From contig JARUPZ010000017.1 of assembly GCA_031213475.1 (NCBI GenBank), positions 5,431,548 through 5,495,547 of the forward strand: a stretch of DNA of 64,000 nt, read 5' to 3'. The translations under genes and the position numbers were made by a program. The notes below the pieces were generated by a model, which made no database searches, was not told the DNA's origin, and saw nothing but the letters and a program-made list of their open reading frames with translations. Source of the stretch: Nereocystis luetkeana (taxonomy: Eukaryota; Sar; Phaeophyceae; Laminariales; Laminariaceae). Shown one piece after another: positions 1 to 10,900 of this stretch (its first letter is position 1; each line of letters opens with the position of its first letter).

Positions 1-1669
1 AACGTTACCATTGATTTTGTTCGTCCTGTGATTTGTCGTCAGGTCGTGCACATTGTTGCTCTGCTTATATCTTGAGGTGCGCTCGTCGAAGAACCATTAC
101 TGCGCTGGGTACACATCGCATCACCCAAAAAACAAACAGGCAGCTGAAAATTGACATCGTCAGGTTCTACAACTCGCGAATGCCATCAAATTTGTTTTAT
201 GCCGTTCAGTCCCGACAGGCAAACATGAACCTGTTATGTACTCAGGAAACTGTGTTTTGTAATACAAAGTTGCACATTAGGTTGTTTATCCTGTGATCTG
301 ACGTAACATTGCACGAAATTGTTGCTCGCCCTATATCACGGTATACACTCATCGGCGAAAAGCTACTGCCCTGAGTACACATCGCACCACAACGAGCACA
401 CACCTAGAGCTGAAGATGGACATCGTCAGGTTTTGCCACTCGTGAATTTCCACACCGTTTCATGTTTCCGTCCAATTAGCACCAGGCCAACGCGCTCGTA
501 CGGGCCAATCCGTCCGTCCGAACCAGCCGTCAAGGTTCGCCCCGCCGTCGAAACCATCTCTCACAGTCCCGTCTCGCTATTGCCCTTCCATCTTCCCGCT
601 TTGACCCCTCGATCAAGAACACTTCTTCCCGCCTTTATAAGAATACTACTAAGTTACAGTAGTTACCGGCGTACTTCGATGTAACAGATGCGCAACTTCA
701 AACCCAACCTACAGACTTGCAATTATACTGTATCCGAGAGTGCGCAAGGGGCTTTGAAATAGTAAAACAACGATTGTATCAGGTATGGTATTTCGTAAAC
801 AACGTACTTTGAAATTCAGAGTTTCCGATTTTCAGATTTTCGAACCTACCCACTGCACCAAGCTGTAGCGCCCATTCTCTTCAGAATATACCATTCACCG
901 TCTAGCCCCGTCCCGTCCTGGAAAACAAACGAATATCGGTGATGTACAGTCGAGACCATTTGCACATACTGTCCCGTCGTGTTCCGTCCGGCCAACTCAA
1001 TTTATCAATAATTCACGTCCGGCCCTTTCTTCCGCGTGTCTCCCGTCAAATTCGTTGAATCACTCCCGTCCGATCCCGCCTTGACTATTCCTAACAGAGC
1101 ATGTTGACGAAATGTAACCCCAAAAACGTGCTATGCACTCGCAGTCAAGCCAACAAAAAAAATTGTGCCCCGTCGAGCTATATATATTTTCCGCGTACAG
1201 GAGCCTAGGTGCGGATTACAAGCGATGCACCACCACAAGATGAAAAACCCAAATCGGCGAACCGATGGTATCCTCGTTCGTGTCGCGAATGCTTGACATG
1301 AACAAACCTACCAGGTTTCTAGCCCCTCGACGCCCGAGTCGTTCGTAAACGAAACGCTCCTCTTCTCCAATACGTATGCTACAATGCTGCATGGGCAACT
1401 CTACGACGTGCTTTGGAGCGGCAGCCGCACGATGTCCTTCCATCTTGTGCCTGCGCGCTCAAACGCCGATACTAGGGTATTACCGTAGGTCTCTTTTCTC
1501 TTGCCTGTCGGGCCAACGATGGCTCACCCGAAGTGTTCGACTCTTTGTCTAGCACGCTTAACGAGAAGAGAAGCGACCTAGTCAAGACGTCGACCTGGTT
1601 GGTACACGAATCCGAAACACACGTTCCATGTAATCCTATACCTGATTATTTGACGATTGGGAGCACCAT
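1..1669. other. No gene recognised; holds a diverged tandem duplication
   Basis: Frames here are short and mostly lack ATG starts. Several CCCGTCC/TCCCGTC words lie between 530 and 1090; similar words recur in the hairpin near 39.1 kb. The 3' flank of the kinase gene falls here. Confidence 0.5.
24..455. repeat. Diverged tandem duplication, period about 264 bp
   Basis: About 24-190 and 288-455 align along their length: CCTGTGAT.TG near the start, ATTGTTGCTC, GTACACATCGCA, then GACATCGTCAGGTT and ACTCG(C/T)GAAT near the end. Identity looks like roughly 70 percent by eye. Confidence 0.7.
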
Positions 1670-1960
1670 CTATTGTATGATACTACCTTCTTCCTCACGA
1701 GCGTCAAGCCTTATCAATATCTCTCCGGAGGTAGGCCGTTGCCTAGGTGACCTAGCCCAGCACTCGCGCACGATGTCTGCGAGGTCGGCAGGGGCATCCG
1801 CAGGAATCGTGAGGCGCTCCCCTCTGAACACCACCCTTCTGTATATGTCGAAGGGAAGGGCCTCGTCCGCCCAGGGAACCTCCCTCGAAAGCACCTCCCA
1901 AGCCACGACGCCGAAGCTGTACACGTCGCTCGCATAAGAGCTTCCTTTTGAGTTGAGAAC
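1670..1960 (-). CDS. Exon: kinase C-lobe and stop codon
   Basis: 96 codons plus TAG, starting VLNSKGSSYASDVYSFGVVA. D of SDVYSFG (subdomain IX) and R of RQRPT (subdomain XI) are present, with the TKL-type WEVLSREVPW and ECWARSPRQRPT. The acceptor is CCTAG at 1965-1961. The protein ends about 20 residues after the kinase fold. No clear polyadenylation signal was identified. Confidence 0.9.
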   Translation of the reverse strand, partial: VLNSKGSSYASDVYSFGVVAWEVLSREVPWADEALPFDIYRRVVFRGERLTIPADAPADLADIVRECWARSPRQRPTSGEILIRLDAREEEGSIIQ

Positions 1961-4900
1961 CTAGGCAGGCCAATCCAGACGGAAAGAGGGCGAATACAAA
2001 ATTGAGGGGCTGTCGTTTCATCGACGGATGTCTGACGTAGGTTTGAAGCGAAGAACCACCAAGCACATGCAAAGTGCAGACAATTGAAGCAACTGGGTCT
2101 ACTGCGTGACAAAACGATGCCCCTGTTAACCTGCAGGTTCTGAGAGCATGTCAAGGCCTGCGGGAGATGTGTTCAGTGTATCGCACTGCTGGGCGAGGCA
2201 TTACGTCCACCGCCAACTAGTGAGATACCGACACCATCAAGCACATGCCATAGGTTCTATACACGAAAAGGTCCCGCCACCGCCACAACCTTTTATCCTG
2301 ACGGTATATGATGACGGTCGATCTACACTATAGACTCGGCAGCCACGACACGGTGGTTGACTGCTGCTTCAGACGATGTCAGGTTGGATAACTTGGTGGT
2401 TACGCGGAAGCCTGCATTGACGACCTCTTGAATATACGACTTCTTCAGCACCTTTACTTGAGAAGGCCCCTGTCGAACGGATCGCAGCAAACTGATCCCA
2501 TTTCTAACGCCGCTCGCACTCGTCACTACGTTTTCGGTGCTTTGTCGAATTCAAAATACCTCGGGAGCAGCCCATGCAAAGCTCATCATCTGCGTTGCGG
2601 TTCCTGAGTTAGACGTGTAACTGGCCAGACCCGTCGACTCACAGTGCTGCGCCCATCGCGAGGTACCAAAGTCCGCGATCTGGAATCAACGAAATGTGAA
2701 ACAACAAAAGACATTTCTCGGATGACGTGTGTTCTTGAGGCAGGAATGGATGCGATCGTGCGAAGGGGCGCGCGAGTAAAAACTACGACACGGACAGCCA
2801 ATATCTCACGGTTCAGCAAAGGTATGAACGTATATGTGCCACGCTTCGATCTCGTGCTGAAACCGACAAGGCGTAGACTGTTCTGGCTGTAGCAACCAAA
2901 CAATGTTTGTGGGACGCACGCCTTGTCTCACCTTTACCCTGCCATCTCCATCAAGGAGGATATTGGCGGACTTGAGGTCGCCGTGGACGGCGTTCTTGAT
3001 GTGCAAGAAGGTCATGCCAGTACAAACGTCTAGAATAATTTGCCTGGCGCGCGCTTCCGGAAGACGCCCTTCGGTGTGCCTCAGAAAGGAGCGAAGGTCA
3101 CCTCCAGTGAGTAGCTCCATGACAAGCACGAGTCGGTCCTCGCGAGAAGTGATCGCCCCATAGACGTTCACAGTGAAAGGGCTTCTCAGCCGGATCATCG
3201 CCTGCAACTCCAATAGAAGGGACGCGCGCTGGCGGTTCGCATCTTTTTTGTTGCCACCTGCTTTCGTTCTGTCGTCATCACAGCCGCCACCGCCGATGTC
3301 ACAACGGCCCATATCGACGTGCATCACCTGATCGTCCGCCGGTCGTGAGTCCCGGAGGCACCGGGGAGCGCAGACATGATAGATTATACCGTCAGACCGT
3401 GCCAATTCACGCGTTAAAGCAACCACATCAACAGTGGAAGACGTTCGCCCCTACCCACTCGTTGACGGCTCTACACACGCGCTGGGATAGGGCTAGCACC
3501 GCGTGAACAAAACGTTTCAGACTGAACAGCATCCCTGAATGAAGAAACGCCCGCAACATTACTTCAAAATTAATCTATTTTACTGGGTGTTTTCGGTGTA
3601 TATCTACAGTAGGTAGGACACGTCTCTGTTCACGGGGTTGCCCTTTGTTTTCCTCTAGGGGCAATGTTTGAGTAGTGGGTATAGAGAACCACGAGTGAGG
3701 AGCCTCAGCGGAAGGTAGGCGTACCGAAAGCATAGCGCGAATATTCTTCAAGAATATTCCTCTTCCCCTCAATCTTCTTTCTTACGAAAAAAAACCCTAC
3801 CCGTAACAACTGCACTCAGCTAGCCGTTCCTTCTATAAGCGGTGTTGGTTTCATGCAATGAGGTAGGAGCGGAGGGTTCTTGCGGTCGTGAACCGGACGG
3901 GTTCCGGATTACTTCCTGTCCTCCATCGTGGAGGTCGTAAGGCTTACTTTAGCGGCGGCGTTTCGTCCGTTGTAGTCGGCGATAAAGACAGAACCAAACC
4001 CCCCCTTCCCGAGGAGCTCGTCAGATATCGTCACGTGCTCTTCAGGGATTTCCACCCGGGTCAGGTTACGCTGGCGCCGAAGGCGACGAGCAGATGCCAT
4101 GGATTGCGCAGTCGACTGCCAATGTGATCGCGACACCACGGGGGGGAAACACGAGGAACCAGTGTGGTCAATTCAGACGAATGGGGGCCGACACACCAGT
4201 TCGCCCCCGAGGACACGAGAAGATGTCGTCCTAGATCGTAATGCCTTACACTTAACTCCCCTCCTCAAACAAATGAGCCCTACTACGTCGTGGTGCCGTC
4301 GTGATATGACCTGGACTACACATTCGTAGTTCGAAAACATCTACGTTACGACTAAGGTGATGAAAGCTTGCCGGGTCAAGATATTTCCCACGTGTACCTC
4401 CGCGGTCTGTGTCTGATGGGCCGGCTGCTCCGTCGCCCTCCCGTCAGCTTCGGTGGTATGGCTGTGCATGAACGCCCTGAGGTCGTGCCAATGCTTGCCC
4501 ACGGTTTGCCGATATTCCTCTTGGTTGACCACGGCGTGCACGTGTAAGCCGAGCTGCAAGATGTGGAGTAGGAACACCGACATTGTTCACATGTGAGCCA
4601 TACTAATACTGAACACGGTAAACGTCCCAGAGCAAACGGTACTGGTCGATTCCAGAATCACTTGAGGTTGCGGTTTCGGTTTGGCAGCTCTTGGTTTCCA
4701 CAGGCACCGCTCGTACAGTGTTTTGTCGGACCCTCGGGGAAGTATTTATGAGACTCTCTGTACAAAGCATAGTGCAAAGAGTCGGCTACGTTTTTGGATG
4801 TCAGCAGAAATATAGAATAGGCTGTCTGATGGCTCTCGGGTTTGTTTCCTTGCGATCACTCCCGCTCACGTGACTTGAACACGATATCATGCATACCCAA

Positions 4901-7900
4901 GTCATCAACAAATGTGTTTCTATCGCTAGCATGCAGCCGTAGAAAGAGCGAAGCGTACCACGCCAGACAGAATTGACGGGCACAAGGCACAGTCTACACG
5001 AATTCGAGTCTGGTCTACAGCCGTGAAATTGAAGTACGTCTAGTAAAAATAACGAATTTCCAACAGATCAGACCCTCAAGGCACTGGATAACAGGACGTC
5101 CATCAGCAGCTTCACCGGCTGCCCTAGAACGCGCGAACGAACTCACTTTAAGGTCAATAATTGCTCGGTCGATCACCGCTTCCGTCTCCGCCAGGCGCCT
5201 TTTGAACATCGTCGAGACAATGACTTGAGAAAGTCTATTCTTGCTCCTGTACGTTTTGATGAGTTCCACCATGTCCCCGACGGCCGTTTGCACGTCCTCG
5301 ATTAGCATTCGCTCCATGTCCCCATCGATGTCGTCGCCCTTCGTGTGACGCATTGCGGTATCCCACAGTGGGAAGAAGTGATGGAGATAAGTTAGTCCGT
5401 ACAATACATGGTCGTTGTTTGCGTTGTAAGACGTTACATTCCCGTTGTTGTCTACTCTGCCAGCGAATGGCCCTCGAAACATTTTTCCCCGGTTCGATAT
5501 TTCGGGCTGTTCAAGCATTTGGGTTTCAAAGACAGAAGCTATGCGTGTTGAGGTTGAGGCATTGGTTGCGACTCGGCGGATTGCAGAAGGCCGTTGACTA
5601 CACACAGCTTGAGACAAATCAATAGATATCTCGTTGGTACAGGTCGAACGTTGGATCTTGCCAGTTGGACACCAAGACAAATTGTTTTTAGGGGAAACCG
5701 GCGTTGCCCTTCGTTCTAAAGAACAACCCCCCGAGATGGGGCAGCAGGTGGCGAGATGCACGGCGACCGTCCTCTTCCCTACGTACTCGTAGGTAATATT
5801 TAGGTTATGGGATACAAAGCTGAGCAGACGCGTTCGTGACAATGTCGTTGTCGGCCAGGAAGCGTTGAGGAGAGGAAACCGCTCATGTGACGCTCCATTG
5901 TGAATGGTTCAGTTCCGGAAACGGTTCCGGCATCGTATAGATACTAGTCGGATGACAAACGAAGTTCCGACTTGACTACGAAGATATAGTTGTCTCCACT
6001 TGATATATGGCACGTTTCGTACCTAGCGGGTGTAAATGAGGGCAGTCGTGCAGGCCTACAGTTGGCATCTATATCGCGTGCATTGCCCTTCCTCTAGGAC
6101 GCGTTCCAGCGTGATGGTGGTTTCTAGATTTGGCGAGGCTGCTCGTACGATGATCCTCCCTTATGTGTTACCTCGCATAAAAAATATCGTTCGAGACAAT
6201 AAATTAATATGAACAATGTCACGGCCCAGGCGTTCAACGAGTCTACACAAGTGATTGACAATTCAACAATTTTTGGCGGTCCCTCAACTATAAAAGCCTG
6301 GCCTGAACGAGCAGATTTGGTTTTGGTTCAAACCGTGCAACTTCTGTGGTAGCAATGGTCTCTATTGCCCTTAGCCCTTAGACCCGATCTACAGTAGAGA
6401 CTGCACGCTCGAAGCCAACCTCGTCGTACTGACAGCACATCTTGACCGAGGCGCTACTTAACGTCGTTGAACCAGAAACGCTTTAGTCGAAACGAATGTG
6501 ACATATCCGAACCATCAGCGTGTGTTCTGGAACCAGTTCGTGCGATTTAACGTCGGCTGTTGGATAAACGTATCGACCTATTGGTGGGGGCCTCGAAATA
6601 CAAAACTGGTGGCCACTACCGTTCCACGCGTCTCTCCCTCTTACCACGTCAACCGCGGGCGAAACGTCCAGGGGAAACCTGACTGTTTCACTTATTCGTC
6701 AATCAATTCCCACCTCACTGCCTGGTCTTGTTCGGGACAAATATCGTCTCGACCTGTATGCTCTAGCTCGTCTTGCCGGGTAGGAACTCTTTATTCCGCA
6801 TGAGGTAGACCATATTTCATGGGTTTGGATATGTCCTATGCGGTCCAGCTCGACATGTGAGGGACGCCGTCCATGGTGTACATTTTTATTTCGTGACGTG
6901 TACCAGCGTGTGAGATGTCATATCGATACACTTACCTTTCCAAGCACCAGTGACGCTCGCTCTAGAACCATGATAACAAGACGGCACCGTTTTAGTCTTG
7001 ATTCCACTTCCGTGGCATTGCCTTGATCGTCCGAGACCATCTGCACCAAAATTGACACGAGCGTCGCCGCCTCGCAGACGCCAGGACAATGCGACTGCAT
7101 CGCTAACTTGCACGCTGCTTCCACTACCGCTTTTGCAACTTGAGATCCCTTGGGCGGGGACGAAGGATCGGCGCCTGCCGTTGTCCGGGTGGTTGATCCG
7201 ACGGCGATGGTTTCTATCCCCGTAGCGACCGGAAGGGCGTCTACGACTCCTTCTGCTTTGGTGTTAACCGCGGCGGCGGCTTGAGCACTAGATGTCGGCC
7301 GGTCCGTTTTTGGCGCAGATCGTTCAACCGCACGTGAAGCGTCAGTAATGACCACGGTGTTGGAGGAGTTGTTCAAATGGCTCTTAGCATTCCTCCGGTC
7401 AACCCTGGGCATGTGTCGTTCCGTCGCAGGTGAATCAACAGTAACGACCGCTGCGTGAACGGCATTGCGCAGAGAGGGCTGAAGTTCTTGCCGGTCGGTC
7501 CTCGGCGTACATCTTGTTCGCGAACCACCCGTAACGATCACGGTGTCCAGGGAGTTCCTGAGATGGGGTCTAGGCTTCGACTGTTCGACCTTCGACGTGG
7601 ATCGTCTCCCCTGGCGTGAAACAGTAGTAACTAGCGCCGGGGCAGACGATCTGCGCAAAGGGGCCATACTGGCCGTCGTCGACGAACCCTGTTCCGCCGC
7701 AAGCGACGCAGCAGTATCGACCGCCGTGTCGAAGGAGTTGTGCATGTGGGCCCTAGTCTCCCGCGTTTCGGTCCTCGGCGTAAACCGTTTTGACGAAAGT
7801 GACGCAGCTGTGATGATTGGTGTTCTGGAGGAGTTGTGTCGATGAACACTAGTATTTGACCGTTCAGCAATATGCGTGAATCGTTCTCTCGCAGGTGACG

Positions 7901-10900
7901 TATCAGAGCCGATCGCAGCGTCAGAAGAGTGGGCAAAATGGGCCCCAGTCTTTGACCGGTGGATCCTCGGTTTAGATCGCCCCGCCGGACGTGAACTATT
8001 TGTCATGGTCTCTGTGTCAGAGACTTTGCGCCGATGAGCCCTAGCCTTTGACGGGTGCGTCCTCTGCGTAGACCTTGCACGTGAAACAGCCGTAACGATA
8101 CCGGTGTCAGATAAGTTCCTCAAATGGACCCTAGTCTTCGACTGTTCGACCTTCGGCGTAGATCGTTTCGCCGGACGTGAAACAGTCGGAGCGAGCACCG
8201 TTTCAGAGAATCTGCTCAGATGGGTCATATTTGTCGTCCGCGGTGAACATTGTTCCGTCGAAAGTAACGCGGCAGTATCGATCTCTGTGTCGAGGGAGTG
8301 GCGCAGAGGGGTTCTAGTCTTCAGCCGAGGAGTCAGCGGCGCGACTCGTCCCCCCAAAATTGACGCCGTAGAGTCGATCGCTGTTTCAGACGAGTCACGC
8401 AGACGGGCCCCAGTGATTGGCCGGTGGGTCTTAGGGGTAGGTTGTTTCGTCGCACGTGACGTAGCGGTAACGACCTCTGTGCCAGAGACGTTGCGCAGAT
8501 GAGCCCCAGTCCCCGATCGGCTGGTTCTCGGCGTTGATCTTCCCACCGCGCGAGAAGCCGAAGGGACTGCTTCCGCGTTCGACGAGTTGGGCAATTTGGC
8601 CCTACCCCCATGTCCGTCTGTATTAGGTGAAGAACGTTCCGCTGGACCTGATGCAGCCCGGACGCCCGGTTTGTCCGAGGAATTGTGCGTATTCGTAGAA
8701 AGACCTGCGCGCTCTCGAGAAACTTCGCCAGTGACAGACGATGATGGTAGGCAGCATTCAACGTCTATCGAATCGTCGACTGTTGCCCGCTGAGAAAACG
8801 GAGCCACCTGGGCGTTGTTGTACTTTTTCTCGTTCCGCTTGTTACGCAGATGCACCGTTACCATACATACAGATACAGCCACTGTCCCTGACGCAAAAAT
8901 TGCTGCGATTATCGTCGAAGTATCGGACCCTCTGGTGTTTTCAGACCCAAGCGTAGTCACAGTGGGATCGAAAGTAGGGTTGGGAGAACTACTAGGCGTG
9001 TCGGGTTCTATTGGCGCTGCCGATGACACAGATGATGTAGTCGCCGGTGGTGGTGTTGGTGGTGGTGACGCCCGTGCGGGTGGGGTAGGTGGCGGCGATA
9101 TGGTTGACGGTGATGGTGGTAAGAGTTGAATTGGTGCGAGTGAGTTTGGCGCTGGAGGCGTTGGTGCAGGCAACATTGGGGCTAGTGGGCTTGATGCAGG
9201 TGATGTTGGTGCTGGCGACGTTGTTGCTGGTGTTGTTGGTGCGGGTGATATTGAGGCGCGTAACGTTGGTGCAGGTGATGTTGGTGCGGGTGTTGTTGGT
9301 GCCGGTGACGTTGGCGCGGGTGCGGTTGGTGCATGTGATGTTGATGCGGGTATTGTTGGGGCGGGTGATGTCGGTGCAGATGATGTTGGTGCGGGTGTTG
9401 TTGGTGCTAGTGACGTTGGTGGGGTTGGGGTTGGTGCAGGTGATGTTAGTGCAGGTGACGTCGGTGCGGGTGTTGTTGGTGCGGGTGAGGTTGGTGCAGG
9501 TGATGTTGGTGCAGGTGACGTCGGTGCGGGTGAAGTTGGTGCGGGTGAGGTTGGCGCAGGCGATGTTGGTGATGTTGGGGCGGGTGAAGTTGGTGCGGGT
9601 GAGGTTGGTGCGGGTGATGTTGGTGCAGGTGACGTCGGTGCGGGTGTTGTTGGTGCGGGTGAGGTTGGTGCGGGTGAGGTTGGTGCAGGTGATGTTGGTG
9701 CAGGTGACGTCGGTGCGGGTGAAGTTGGTGCGGGTGAGGTTGGCGCAGGCGATGTTGGTGATGTTGGGGCGGGTGAAGTTGGTGCGGGTGAGGTTGGTGC
9801 GGGTGATGTTGGTGCAGGTGACGTCGGTGCGGGTGTTGTTGGTGCGGGTGAGGTTGGTGCGGGTGAGGTTGGTGCAGGTGATGTTGGTGCAGGTGACGTC
9901 GGTGCGGGTGAAGTTGGTGCGGGTGAGGTTGGCGCAGGCGATGTTGGTGATGTTGGTGCGGGTGTTGTTGGTGCCGGTGAGGTTGGTGCGGATGAGGTAG
10001 GTGCAGGAGATGTTGGCGCGGGTGGGGATGGTGCGGGTGATGATGCAGGTGAGGTTGGTACCGATGCGGTTGGTGCCGGTGATATTGGTGCCGGTGATGT
10101 TGGTCCAGGTGAGTTTGGCGCCAACGACGTTGATGTCAACGATCTAGATGGGGATAATGGTGACACAGGCACCAGAGGTGTAGAGGAAGGCGTACGGGCG
10201 GGCGAGAGACTGGTAGTCCCGGGCGTTCCCGTAGAATTGGCAACGACACTTGGCTGTGCGGAGCTCGACGATGGGGAAGCTGTTGAAACTGGGGGCGACG
10301 ATGATGTCACAGACACCTGTCGAAAAACAGGCGCAAGCGTCTTAGGTACATCCGTAGGCTTTTGCGTTGTAGCCAGTATGACAAGCGTCTTTGTGTCGGA
10401 GGCTAGTACGGAAGTTAGAACATGCTTATCCAAAGTGCCCGGTGATGCTGTGGTCGGGGAAGTTGGTACCGGTGATCTGGTTGGCGCAGGAAGGGCGAGC
10501 GTACGCGTCGTGCGTAAACCCGTCGTTGTTGGTGCATGGCTAGCGTACGCGTTTGGACCAGACGGTAGCCCGATAATAGGTGAAGTCGTGAACGACGTAT
10601 TCACTGCTATCGTTACAGCGGCAAGGTCGTAGCTCGCGACCGTCGTTTCTCTCAAAGTGTTTGATGTCGTGCCGGCCAATATCATGCAACCGTTGTATCC
10701 TAGCGCAATGCCTTCAGGTGTACGATACGTAGTTGCGAAGCCCCCCCCCTGTTAGACCGGAATACAAATGGAGCGAGACGGGTGTGAGCGGCGTGCTCGG
10801 CGAAGTTAGCAAAGGCGGTGCTGGCGGTTGTGGTGTGTCTGGATTGGATATCACTCCCGTTGATCACCTGCCAACGCCAAAGCTCGATGCCAGTCTTGTC

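Noticed and set aside
1216..1443. 75-codon minus-strand frame downstream of the kinase
   Set aside because: Lies beyond the kinase stop codon and shows no domain.
5339..5842. Upstream extension of the helical-domain exon as a separate kinase start
   Set aside because: ATG codons exist (5518, 5482), but the domain is better completed by the end of the 3.8-kb exon through a phase-0 splice; the extension itself shows no domain pattern.
9089..10000. Long plus-strand frame rich in Leu, Val, Met and Gln opposite the stalk
   Set aside because: It is the complement of the PAPT coding minisatellite; the 15-bp period keeps all frames open. The minus-strand frame has flanking domains and splice sites.
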